From: Bdellovibrio sp. 22V
Lineage (GTDB): Bacteria > Bdellovibrionota > Bdellovibrionia > Bdellovibrionales > Bdellovibrionaceae
Assembly (NCBI RefSeq): GCF_030169785.1
Contig: NZ_CP125854.1
Location: 496,001-560,000 of the forward strand
Direction: 5' to 3'
DNA length: 64,000 nucleotides
Under the pieces are notes generated by a model that had not been told where the DNA came from, searched no databases, and worked only from the letters and a program-made list of their open reading frames with translations. Positions 43,987 through 52,986 of the stretch are shown here, piece after piece (the first letter of the stretch is position 1; each line of letters begins with the position of its first letter). A program made the translations under genes and the position numbers.

Positions 43987-46900
43987 TTATTTTTTTCGAC
44001 AGATGTTCGACTTCGGACTCATCTCGCAGATAGCAGATTTTAAGTCGTCGTTTTGCTTTTCTAGCTCTTTTAACTTCGCGTTGAGATGAGCGTTATTCTC
44101 TTTCAGAGAGGCTATTTCGCGATCTTGTTTTTTGTTTTCGCTCGTCATCAGCTGATACAACTCTTTAATGGAGTTGATGAGAGGCGCGACAAGCTTTTGA
44201 TAAGCGACGGACTTTGCGCCCTCTTTGTCAGTGCGAACGACTTCGGGATAAATTTTTTCGACTTCTTGGGCAATAAGACCGATTTGTTTTTCTGGAGCTT
44301 CAGGATTTTTCCAATAGTAAGAGACACCATTGAGACTCAGAATTTTTTCGAGGCTATGTGGAAGAGTCTCGATGTTTTTCTTCAAGCGTGCATCCGATGC
44401 TTCCGTCAGAGTTCCGCCGATCCACATATTTCCGTTGTAATCAAAATACATTTTTTGCGCACAAGCACCACCAGGACAATAGTACCACTGCGCAATGTAG
44501 CCGCTGCTATTCGCATGGTGAATTGTAAAGCCGCGTTTTGTAGCGTGATTGTTCGTGACGTTCAGTGCTGAGTCGGAACGCGAAAGCAACTCAAGATAAG
44601 AACTTCCGTCAGTGATGTATCCTGTACCGACAACATGCAGAGGATACAATGGACTTCCGGTGCCGATACCCACATGCCCTGTGTTTGTGATGCGCATCAC
44701 TTCGTTCAACGCGATAGCTGAGCCCGCTGTCACCGTTTGCGCGGCACTACTATAAAAACGGATTCCATCAATACCGCCCATAGATAAAGCGGCCCGGGTA
44801 AGACCCGCACTCGACGTGGAAGATAAAAATGAATTGGAGGCTCCCGCACCATAGACACCATAGCCGATAAGAGGTCCCCCGCTGGAGTATTCCGTACCGT
44901 ACGTAGTTAAGTGTCCTGATGAGTAAGCATCCACCAACATAAGACTTGCCGATGTCGCCGTCGCATTTCCGGCACGAACGGTTCCAATGACATGTAAAGC
45001 TTCCGCTGGAGTGTCGGTGCCTATGCCCACTTTGCCGTCAGCTTGAATACGCATTTTTTCGGTATTATTCGTATCAAAAACGATGGGTCCACTGACGCCG
45101 TTGGAAACATAGAGTTCATCGCCAGAACCGTTAGCAAAACCCAGAGTTCCTTTCCATGTGCCGTTACGAAGGAAATCAATAGACGGAATCCCCGATGCGG
45201 GAGTATCCAAACTCAAAGGAGCTTGTGTTGCTGATCCCGCACGAATTTTAAGTTTCGCGTTGGTATCGACCGTCGTATTGATCGCAAGATCTCCCGCCGC
45301 ACTGATAGACAGACGGATCGTGTTGTTTGTTTCAATGTTCATCGGATTTGCGTCATTCGTACCCAAAATCCCTGCGGCGCCGAATGAATTTCCGCCGTTC
45401 AAGAAAACCGATCCGTTCACAAATGAAGTACAAGTCATCATTCCTGTCGCATCAAAGGTCAGAAGCTGTCCCGTTGTACAGTTAAATGTCGTGACGGCCG
45501 AGCCTGTGCCATTCGAGGCAAGAATTCGATTTGCAGTGAGTGAGGTCGCGCCTGTACCGCCATTCGCAATCGGCAGAGTTCCCGTGACTTCCGTGGCAAG
45601 ATTCACTGCGGCTCCATTAGAAGCAGCAATCAAACGACCTTGAGCATCGACCGTGATATTTGCGCGAGTGTAAGACCCTGCAGTGACCGCTGTATTCGCA
45701 AGTGAAATAGTTCCCGTTGAAGTAATTGGCCCCCCTGTAAGACCGATTCCTGTTGCGATATTCGTCACGGTACCACCAGAGGAAGTATCTGTGTCGTTCG
45801 CACATTCCCAGCGCGAGTTGGCCGTGATCCACTTCAAAACTTGGCCATCCGTACAAGCCACATTATTAGGTTTGTACGTAAGATATTTAGAAGCGGCACT
45901 ATTGATGTCACCATAATCTAATGTGACAGCACCGGTTTTAGTTGCAACAGACGTTACTGGAAAAGCGATCGCTGCATTTGAAGCCGCCGTCAAGCGCCCT
46001 TGAGCATCAACAGTAAATGTTCCAACTTGCGTTGTTGATCCATAGGAGCCAGCAGTAACAGAAGTGTTTGCAAGAGAAATAGTTCCAGTGGAAGTGATAG
46101 GGCCACCACTTAATCCAGTACCTGTGGCGATATTCGTAACAGTGCCACCCGCATTCGAGTCATTAGCGGGAGCCCACTTCGTGCCGTCATACTTCAACAC
46201 CTGACCCGAAGTTAAACCTGTCGTATCAACATCCACGCCTTTAATTTTATTCACAGACACGGCGCCAATAGTTCCACTCACATCACCAGCGACGGAAACA
46301 TTGATTGCCTGACATTGGAATGAACCCGAAACGGAATTCCAATAAGGAGTTTGGTGAGCCGCACAGTTCCCACTTCCCACGGCTGCATTGAAAGCGGCCG
46401 TTGTATGATAAGTCGCAAGAGTTGCACTTAAATTCGTAACGTCGGAAATAGCAATAGCGGAGCCTATCCACTGCGCTCCATCGAATTTAAAGAACTGTCC
46501 ATTACTGGGAGCCGCGTTCGCGACGGCCACGTTTTGAATTTTTGCAACGGAAGGATTGGGATAAGTGCCGCTTAAATCACCACCCGCAGCGCCATTCGGA
46601 GGACGGGCATCTGACAAGCGAGGATCATTACCTGCGGCAACGGTATTAGCGGTTGTGCCGACATTCAAAGTGATTTGCGGAGTCGAACTGCCATTTGCAA
46701 TCGTAACATAAGCATTCGCGGACGTGACGTTTGTGACGGTTCCTCCGCTCGCTCCCGAAACGGGTGCACAAGTCAGATTCGTGCCATCAAATGAAAGAAA
46801 TTCGCTGGCACTACAAGTCGGCACTCCCGTCTTTAAAACAAAATCGGAAGCTTGTTTGTCGCCCAAGGTCTCAGCGGAAAGAGCGTAAGCAGAAAAAGGC

Positions 46901-47334
46901 ACAGAACGAATTTCATTGGAGGGGGAAATCACTTTCCAGCCTGATCCGTCATGAAACTGCACTTTGAGTAAACGAGTGTCGCCGGAAGCGGCATTGTAGG
47001 TGGAGCCTCCTGAACACGAATGAAGAACAGAGTTTTTAAATGCGTCGACAAGTTTGAAAGTGGGTGCCGTCGGGAAAAGTTTTGTACCTGAGCCAATGGG
47101 AACGTCAAAGATCCCTTTGGAATTGATCATGTTCACATCATCGACTTGCTCACGATAAATGACGCAAGTACCGGTTGGATTCGTAATCTCAAAAAGGAAA
47201 CTGACGTGCCCGTATTCAAGCGCGGTCCCATCTGATTTTAAAATACGGCCCTGATAAGTCAGCGAATTCGGTGAGCCTGATGCCACCGACGATATGAGAA
47301 GAAAAATGAGAGCCAGATACGTGCAGTTCCTCAT
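43987..47334 (-). CDS. Fibre-like surface protein with C-terminal Peptidase_S74 chaperone domain (paralogue 3)
   Basis: A 1115-residue exported protein (signal peptide residues 1-20). N-terminal module and beta-repeats are close to the other two paralogues, with runs of near-identical DNA (for example around 45900-46400 compared with 38700-39200). It then diverges in the middle third, where it carries different knob-like units (SSGGPLIGYGVYGAGASNSF). Its S74 domain is SDARLKKNIETLPHSLEKIL and KQIGLIAQEVEKIYPEVVRT, then a coiled coil. Divergent tips on shared stems suit prey-recognition fibres with variable adhesins. This role is an inference from Bdellovibrio MAT proteins. Shared motif before the ATG. 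Confidence 0.9.
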   Translation of the reverse strand: MRNCTYLALIFLLISSVASGSPNSLTYQGRILKSDGTALEYGHVSFLFEITNPTGTCVIYREQVDDVNMINSKGIFDVPIGSGTKLFPTAPTFKLVDAFKNSVLHSCSGGSTYNAASGDTRLLKVQFHDGSGWKVISPSNEIRSVPFSAYALSAETLGDKQASDFVLKTGVPTCSASEFLSFDGTNLTCAPVSGASGGTVTNVTSANAYVTIANGSSTPQITLNVGTTANTVAAGNDPRLSDARPPNGAAGGDLSGTYPNPSVAKIQNVAVANAAPSNGQFFKFDGAQWIGSAIAISDVTNLSATLATYHTTAAFNAAVGSGNCAAHQTPYWNSVSGSFQCQAINVSVAGDVSGTIGAVSVNKIKGVDVDTTGLTSGQVLKYDGTKWAPANDSNAGGTVTNIATGTGLSGGPITSTGTISLANTSVTAGSYGSTTQVGTFTVDAQGRLTAASNAAIAFPVTSVATKTGAVTLDYGDINSAASKYLTYKPNNVACTDGQVLKWITANSRWECANDTDTSSGGTVTNIATGIGLTGGPITSTGTISLANTAVTAGSYTRANITVDAQGRLIAASNGAAVNLATEVTGTLPIANGGTGATSLTANRILASNGTGSAVTTFNCTTGQLLTFDATGMMTCTSFVNGSVFLNGGNSFGAAGILGTNDANPMNIETNNTIRLSISAAGDLAINTTVDTNAKLKIRAGSATQAPLSLDTPASGIPSIDFLRNGTWKGTLGFANGSGDELYVSNGVSGPIVFDTNNTEKMRIQADGKVGIGTDTPAEALHVIGTVRAGNATATSASLMLVDAYSSGHLTTYGTEYSSGGPLIGYGVYGAGASNSFLSSTSSAGLTRAALSMGGIDGIRFYSSAAQTVTAGSAIALNEVMRITNTGHVGIGTGSPLYPLHVVGTGYITDGSSYLELLSRSDSALNVTNNHATKRGFTIHHANSSGYIAQWYYCPGGACAQKMYFDYNGNMWIGGTLTEASDARLKKNIETLPHSLEKILSLNGVSYYWKNPEAPEKQIGLIAQEVEKIYPEVVRTDKEGAKSVAYQKLVAPLINSIKELYQLMTSENKKQDREIASLKENNAHLNAKLKELEKQNDDLKSAICEMSPKSNICRKK

Positions 47335-47340
47335 GGGTTT

Positions 47341-47357
47341 CTTATCGGATTTTTAAC
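47341..47357 (-). promoter_or_regulatory. Motif 3 (GTTAAAAATCCGATAAG), 6 nt before fibre gene 3
   Basis: Same motif and same 6-nt spacing to the ATG at 47332-47334. Confidence 0.6.
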
Positions 47358-47436
47358 AGGAAGTTATAAGAGTCCAACGTCCAAATTGCGATGGCTTAAT
47401 TGGCCATCGTCTCAGATTGCGACACGCAGTTAAGGA

Positions 47437-50046
47437 CTAATCTGAGAGGTTATATACATTCGATATAACTAACGGCAGAACGGGAACGCTATCGAAAGTC
47501 GTGTCGTATTCATATTCAAGATGCTGAACTGCCGGTAAGAAAAAGTCGGCGATGACGATACCTTTGAACTGTCCATAATAACGGCTATGAATAATCGGTG
47601 CGTTGAGAAGCAGACGTTTAAAGTTCACAGTTTTTCTTCCGGTCTCTTGCGCCCACTCCAAGATGCAAGGAATGGAATTCGTCGTTGCCAAAGTCGTATC
47701 GGTTGTACAGTTAGAGCGAATCGCATTGTACGTAGCTTCTTGCCCCGGAATTGCGGCCCAGCCGGTTCCTGCGGCAATGAGGGCGGCCTGATCCGCCGTT
47801 GAGGCTGTCTGATTTTGTAAAATTCCGACGGGAGTTTTCGTGGCGATAGCGCCACCGGAATATGTCGTATAAGAAGCCCTCATGATAGGACCTGAATCAT
47901 TTGTGAGATCAGGTATGCGGGCAGCATCATTAAGAACGGCGGAAATATTTCCCGATGCCGAAGCGTCATCAGGATAATTTTTCGAAGGAACCTTCGGCCA
48001 CACTGTGGAGCTAAAGCGTTCGAACATATAGTTAGGATTGAATCCTACGATGACGGCCCTTGCACTTGTGATTTGCAGATTGACCTTCGAATACGTCGCT
48101 TCATTTAAATAATTCACGGCATCGCGAATGAAGACGGCTCCGGTGACATGCAGACGGCATCCCATGGCTCGCGAGTTCAATTGCAAGTTATCCAAGAAAA
48201 GAGCTCCTTGAATGACAATATCACCCCAACATTCGACAGTGCCGCTGTTGCGCACATACCTCTGACCGCCAACACCGGAAACGATATTCAGATTGGTGAG
48301 AGTCGCCGTCGATTTTTTATAAATGGAAACGCCGGAATCACTCGCTACTAAAGTCATCGAGGCCGTTAACGCGTTTATTTGCGCCACCGTCGGCGCGGAA
48401 ATCAACACATTGTTTTTCGTAATCGCCGTACCAAACAAACCTGGAGCCGCATCCGTCGGTGCGACACCGATGTAGTTGGCAAGTCTTACTAAGACGGCGC
48501 GGGCCGTGCTGTACATTTGTTTTGTCACGACGTCGAGCAAGGTCCATCCGCCTCCGGGAATAGCATTACCGGTGCTGGGATCTGCGAGCGCATTCACATA
48601 ATCTGTCAGAACGACAGAAGCATTCTTTGTATAAAGATTCCCCGTTATTTGCACGCCGTCGCGCCAGTCCTCATAATAAATACCGGCTTCATAAGGACGG
48701 ATTTGCACTCCAACGGTGGGCGCTTCGTGTCCTAGGAAATAAGATTGTCCATGACCGAAATCGGTGACGATATCGCCTTTGACCTTCGCATGGCACATGG
48801 CGCAGGCGACTCCACGCACCGCTAAAGCGGGACGAGCACCGCTCAATGCAAAAACCGGAGGATCCGCAATTAGATTCACGGTTTCAGAGTCCGAGTGATT
48901 TAAAGTATCCGTTTGGGTCACGGTGAAAGTTTGCGCTTCGCCCTCTTGCGTGAAGTTCACAACAGCGCTCCACGTTCCGTTGCTTTGACAGGTTACTGTT
49001 TGTGCCGCCTCCGCAATCGTGCCGCCTAAAGTGATCGTGTCGCCAACCGTACAACTTCCAGAAACGGAAAGACCCACAGGATCTATCGTGCTGTTGTTTG
49101 TCGGTGAGGCAATCGTGATAACAGGCGCCGTCGTATCTTTCACAACGTCGTGTGAAAGCGTTCCGATGTTTCCGACATCGTCGAGTTGTTGAAGCGAAAG
49201 ATTTTTTCCGCCATCGGCTCCCGTTGGTTGCAAGGTTCCCGTGAACGATCCCGCGACACAGGCAAGAATCACCGGGCTGTTATCAATTCCGCCAGTAATG
49301 GCAACACTGTTGCCGTTGTCTTCACAAGATCCGTTGATCGTAAAAGAAGATTCCACCGCTTCATTCAACGCGGGCGAGGTCACCGTCACGACCGGTGCGG
49401 TGAGATCAATCTCAAGAACCGCACTTTGGTTCGCCGAAGTTTGCCAGTTTCCGGCATTGTCTTTCAAAAGAGTGCAGAGGTAATAATTGTTTTCAGAAGA
49501 GACATTCAATGTTACGGCTTCTTCGACGTCTTTTTCCGGTTGGGCTTGCAAGACCGCTAATTGACCCGCGCAAGGTGTGTTGCTTAAAAGATATTTGTAA
49601 GACACGACCGAAGAATCGGCCGGATCAATATTTACCGTGCGATCACTGATGTCATTCGATGCTCCTCCACTCCATCCCTGTAAAGAAGGAGCGGACGCCG
49701 GTGGAGTCACATCGTACAAAACCGCTACTTGATTTCGTTCAAGACGATCGATTTTTTTATCGTATTCAACATAGATAGTTTTAAGACCTTCATCACCCGA
49801 AAGCTGTACCGTGGTCGCGTATTTATCATTCTCGCACGGAACGATTTCGTCGATGCTTCCATCTTCGCTGTATATATGGACGTCGAAACCGCTTTTACAG
49901 GATCCTTTGAGAGGAGTCGGGCCGTTTGAAATTTGCAGATCTGTGGCCACTTGAATGTCAGGAGCGGAAAGGGATGCGCCAATATCGGCAGCCAAATGGC
50001 AACCCATAAGAGACAGCAATACCAAAACGTTCCATAAGTGCTTCAT
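47437..50046 (-). CDS. Large lipoprotein with Ig-like repeats and a CxxCH haem motif
   Basis: An 869-residue protein with a lipoprotein signal (LSLMGCHLA, Cys16). Residues about 30-400 hold several Ig/cadherin-like beta units with conserved APVVTVTSPALNEAV and APVITIASPTNNSTI starts. A single haem-binding motif CAMCHAKV follows at about 415-420. The C-terminal 400 residues are beta-rich, with CWGDIVIQGALFLDN and LHVTGAVFIRDAV resembling a bactofilin or beta-helix pattern. A long Ig-like stalk with one c-type haem is unusual. It lies directly upstream of the fibre genes and carries the same TCCGATAAG motif, so it probably belongs to the same surface system. Confidence 0.8.
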   Translation of the reverse strand: MKHLWNVLVLLSLMGCHLAADIGASLSAPDIQVATDLQISNGPTPLKGSCKSGFDVHIYSEDGSIDEIVPCENDKYATTVQLSGDEGLKTIYVEYDKKIDRLERNQVAVLYDVTPPASAPSLQGWSGGASNDISDRTVNIDPADSSVVSYKYLLSNTPCAGQLAVLQAQPEKDVEEAVTLNVSSENNYYLCTLLKDNAGNWQTSANQSAVLEIDLTAPVVTVTSPALNEAVESSFTINGSCEDNGNSVAITGGIDNSPVILACVAGSFTGTLQPTGADGGKNLSLQQLDDVGNIGTLSHDVVKDTTAPVITIASPTNNSTIDPVGLSVSGSCTVGDTITLGGTIAEAAQTVTCQSNGTWSAVVNFTQEGEAQTFTVTQTDTLNHSDSETVNLIADPPVFALSGARPALAVRGVACAMCHAKVKGDIVTDFGHGQSYFLGHEAPTVGVQIRPYEAGIYYEDWRDGVQITGNLYTKNASVVLTDYVNALADPSTGNAIPGGGWTLLDVVTKQMYSTARAVLVRLANYIGVAPTDAAPGLFGTAITKNNVLISAPTVAQINALTASMTLVASDSGVSIYKKSTATLTNLNIVSGVGGQRYVRNSGTVECWGDIVIQGALFLDNLQLNSRAMGCRLHVTGAVFIRDAVNYLNEATYSKVNLQITSARAVIVGFNPNYMFERFSSTVWPKVPSKNYPDDASASGNISAVLNDAARIPDLTNDSGPIMRASYTTYSGGAIATKTPVGILQNQTASTADQAALIAAGTGWAAIPGQEATYNAIRSNCTTDTTLATTNSIPCILEWAQETGRKTVNFKRLLLNAPIIHSRYYGQFKGIVIADFFLPAVQHLEYEYDTTFDSVPVLPLVISNVYNLSD

Positions 50047-50052
50047 GGAACA

Positions 50053-50069
50053 CTTATCGGAAAGCCAAC
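50053..50069 (-). promoter_or_regulatory. Motif 4 (GTTGGCTTTCCGATAAG), 6 nt before the lipoprotein gene
   Basis: Same TCCGATAAG core with GTT at the same distance and the same 6-nt gap to the ATG at 50044-50046, but the bases between differ from the three fibre genes. Confidence 0.55.
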
Positions 50070-50133
50070 ACGAAAAATTATCTTACAAACGTGAACTTGA
50101 TTATATTTTGTCGAGAAAGTTTCCGTCAGCGTA

Positions 50134-51027
50134 TCAGTTTGAGATGGATTGCTTCTTGGCAATCGTATTCACGACAAGAGCGCCGGCAATAATAAGGGCA
50201 CCGATAAATTGACGAAGACTCAGGCTTTCGTGAAAAAGAATCGCACCCATGATCGCGGCTGTAAGCGGTTCGATCATCATAAGCAAAGCCACTTCGGTGC
50301 TTTTTAATTTTTGCAAAGCTGCGAGTTCTAACGTCAAAGGCAAAATCGTGCAGATCAAGGCGATTCCTAAAATGCACGATGCCTGAAAGCTTGTAAGGCT
50401 TTGCACTTGGGAAAAATCAGGACGATGGAACAAAGACAGCGCGATCGCTCCAAACGTAATAACATACAGAGTGGATGAAATCGGTCTGACATTTTTTTGC
50501 AAACGCCCTGAAAGCAAAACATAAATGGCGTAACTAATTCCTGAAAGCAGTCCCGCGACGATCGCCCAAATGTTTTGTACTTCGATATGACCCCATAACA
50601 AAAGAACAAGTCCTGTGGAAGCGGCAACAAGACAAAGAGCTTCTTTGCGTGAAATTTTATCGTGAGTAAAAAAATGCGAAAAGACGTTCACCCAAAACGG
50701 ATACGTATAAAGCAACAAAGCCGCCAGCGTGACGCTGACACCTTCCACCGCTTCAAAATACAGAGTCGAAAATAAAGCGTAACCGAAAATTCCCAGCAAA
50801 GACGCAATGACAGTTTGTTTTCCCGTCAAACGAATCCAGCCTGGTTTGAAGAGCAGAAGAAAAATCCAGATAAGAAGAGCGGCCAGAGTGAAGCGATAAG
50901 AAAGAAACTCGCCGACAGAAAGCCCCGAAGCAAAAGCCCATTTTCCGAAGATCCCTAAAAAACCAAAACCCACGCTGGCGATGGAAATTTGAATCGTTCC
51001 TCGTAAGCGTGGGCTGAGTGCGGGCAT
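50134..51027 (-). CDS. EamA/DMT-superfamily transporter
   Basis: A 297-residue protein with ten hydrophobic helices arranged as two EamA repeats; the second repeat begins near FAIYVLLSGRLQKNVRPISS. It is a drug/metabolite transporter family member, and the substrate is unknown. The stop of the RluB-type gene lies 2 nt away, upstream on the same strand, so they may share a transcript. Confidence 0.88.
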   Translation of the reverse strand: MPALSPRLRGTIQISIASVGFGFLGIFGKWAFASGLSVGEFLSYRFTLAALLIWIFLLLFKPGWIRLTGKQTVIASLLGIFGYALFSTLYFEAVEGVSVTLAALLLYTYPFWVNVFSHFFTHDKISRKEALCLVAASTGLVLLLWGHIEVQNIWAIVAGLLSGISYAIYVLLSGRLQKNVRPISSTLYVITFGAIALSLFHRPDFSQVQSLTSFQASCILGIALICTILPLTLELAALQKLKSTEVALLMMIEPLTAAIMGAILFHESLSLRQFIGALIIAGALVVNTIAKKQSISN

Positions 51028-51029
51028 CT

Positions 51030-51893
51030 TTATTTTTCTTTGCTCTTTTTAACTCTCAAGCGAGAGGCAGGTTTTGCGGTTTTTTTGAAAGAAGCCGCGC
51101 GGCCTTTGTAAGTGCGTTTTGTTTTCACTTCATCCGGATCGTCAGGAAGGAAAACACGCTCAATTGCAACGTCATTTAAGTAAACAAGCTCGCCTGGCTT
51201 CAACGCGCCCAAGCGCAAGCGGCCGACACCGACACGTTGAAGTTTCAAAACGTCAAAGCCCACTTTCGCGAACATCTGACGGATCTGACGATTCTTACCT
51301 TCCGTGATCACGATTTTGTACCAATCGTATTTGCCGGATTTGTTATCGCCTGCTTTTTTAATTTTCTCTAAGTGACGGGCAGAAACTTTACCGCCCACGA
51401 TGGTCACGCCTTTTTTCAGCTTTTCAATGTGGTGAGGCAGAGGTTGGCCATCTAGCTTCACAAGATAAGTTTTTGTGACTTCCGCTTTCGGGTGCATAAC
51501 CTTGTTGGCGAAATCACCGTCATTCGTCAAAAGAAGCATGCCTTCAGAGTCCCAGTCCAAACGGCCCACAGGGAAAACGCGAGTTGGAACACCTTCAAGA
51601 TATTCTGCAATCGTTGGACGATCATGCGGATCTTCCATCGTTGTCAAAACACCTTTTGGCTTGTTGAACATGATGTAAAGTTTTTGAGTCAAAGGCTTGC
51701 GAAGAGGTTTACCTTCAACAAGAATGCGATCATTTTGCGGATCGACTTTGATACCCAACTCGTAAACGCGTTTGCCGTTCACTGTGACTTGGCCTTCTTC
51801 GATCATGCGATCTGCATGACGACGGGACGCCAAGCCGCTATCTGCGATTAATTTGTTAAGTCGAACTCTTTGAGTGGAGTTATTTTCAGACAT
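51030..51893 (-). CDS. RsuA/RluB-type pseudouridine synthase
   Basis: A 287-residue rRNA pseudouridine synthase with an N-terminal S4 RNA-binding domain (RLNKLIADSGLASRRHADRM, IEEGQVTVNGKRV), the catalytic aspartate in VGRLDWDSEGMLLLTNDGDF, and GKNRQIRQMFAKVG. A basic C-terminal tail follows (KTKRTYKGRAASFKKTAKPA). The subgroup (RsuA, RluB, RluE or RluF) cannot be fixed, but the RluB pattern of an S4 domain and basic tail is the best fit. Its start overlaps the downstream end of the 51848-52897 gene by 46 nt in a different frame, so they are co-translated. Confidence 0.92.
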   Translation of the reverse strand: MSENNSTQRVRLNKLIADSGLASRRHADRMIEEGQVTVNGKRVYELGIKVDPQNDRILVEGKPLRKPLTQKLYIMFNKPKGVLTTMEDPHDRPTIAEYLEGVPTRVFPVGRLDWDSEGMLLLTNDGDFANKVMHPKAEVTKTYLVKLDGQPLPHHIEKLKKGVTIVGGKVSARHLEKIKKAGDNKSGKYDWYKIVITEGKNRQIRQMFAKVGFDVLKLQRVGVGRLRLGALKPGELVYLNDVAIERVFLPDDPDEVKTKRTYKGRAASFKKTAKPASRLRVKKSKEK

Positions 51894-52897
51894 TCTTCAT
51901 CTGCCTCAGGTAATTGTTGAACTCGCAATATATCACCAGTGAGGTCAGAAGAGGAGAGATTCTTGCGGTTGAACTCAGCAATAGCATGGCGGAGGTCGCG
52001 CGCGAGCAAGGTCATGAGCTTGTCTCCCAAGAACACGTTGTCGACAGCGGTTTCCGCCTTACCCAAGATGATGGAAGACCATTTCAAGGCCTCAGAGTCA
52101 CCCTGTTGGATAAGAGCGCAAGTTCGCTCAAGTTGGCTCACCAAATCCTGATAGTAAGGATCTGTGCGGCGGTCGACGAAGAACTGCTCTAAACGCTTAA
52201 TAGGGAACAAAACGCGGGTCTGTTCAGCCAAAGGTTCGTTCTTCATTTCTTGTAATTTTTGGAAAACATAACCACGCAAAAGTGAACCCGTCACTTTATC
52301 GCCAAGAACGCGGAACTGCGCCGTGATGTAAGGAGCGACCTCAATTTTGTGCGTGTGATGCGAGCTTAACTCCAACTCCGGCGTATAATAAAGAACCAGA
52401 TCCTTGCGGAGAGGCTCCAAAGCACCTTCGCGAATTGTGAACTTGCGATCGAAAGTGCGAACCTCAAGGCTCTTATCTTCGCGCAGAAGAATTGCCACCG
52501 CTCTTTTGTTCTGATCAGGAAGAATGCGGAACTTATCATTTTCGCCGCAGAGAGTCTTAACATATGAACTCACCGCGTCAACAAGATCGGAGAAATGCTC
52601 GATCTCGATCAGCTGCATATTTTGCGGAAAACGGATCGGACTGAGATCAAACTTCTGCTGGTAGAAGCTATTGAAATTCTCCAACAAAAACTGAACTTCA
52701 TGACCGAGCTGCTGCTTGTTCGAAGCCCAGTGCGGATAGTCCATGCAGTAATTGAAAAACATCTCGATCAGCTCTGGCGTCAGAACGTCTTCAGGGTGAG
52801 GAAACCCTCTGAGGAAGTTGTAAAAAGACAAACGCGTCGGAGTATTTTGAGGATTAAGATCCGAGACGAATTTGAGAAGCTGGCCGACTTTAAGCAT
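51848..52897 (-). CDS. Conserved hypothetical protein
   Basis: A 349-residue soluble protein without signal peptide or known motif. It has acidic and basic stretches and ends with LTGDILRVQQLPEADEECLK and PLKEFDLTN. It overlaps the rRNA pseudouridine synthase start by 46 nt, which indicates co-transcription and perhaps coupling. It might be specific to the Bdellovibrio group, but I cannot verify that. Function unknown. Confidence 0.75.
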   Translation of the reverse strand: MLKVGQLLKFVSDLNPQNTPTRLSFYNFLRGFPHPEDVLTPELIEMFFNYCMDYPHWASNKQQLGHEVQFLLENFNSFYQQKFDLSPIRFPQNMQLIEIEHFSDLVDAVSSYVKTLCGENDKFRILPDQNKRAVAILLREDKSLEVRTFDRKFTIREGALEPLRKDLVLYYTPELELSSHHTHKIEVAPYITAQFRVLGDKVTGSLLRGYVFQKLQEMKNEPLAEQTRVLFPIKRLEQFFVDRRTDPYYQDLVSQLERTCALIQQGDSEALKWSSIILGKAETAVDNVFLGDKLMTLLARDLRHAIAEFNRKNLSSSDLTGDILRVQQLPEADEECLKITPLKEFDLTN

Positions 52898-52986
52898 GGC
52901 CCTAAAGTATGAACATTTGAATTTTTAGTCCAGAGAAAATATGATGGAAAACGTAGAATTTTTTGAAGTCCCAGGAGGGGCAAAAT

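Noticed and set aside
38100-47334. Prophage tail-fibre module
   Set aside because: S74 domains are common in phage tail fibres, but these genes have signal peptides, no neighbouring phage structural genes and a shared promoter-like motif, so cell-surface fibres fit better.
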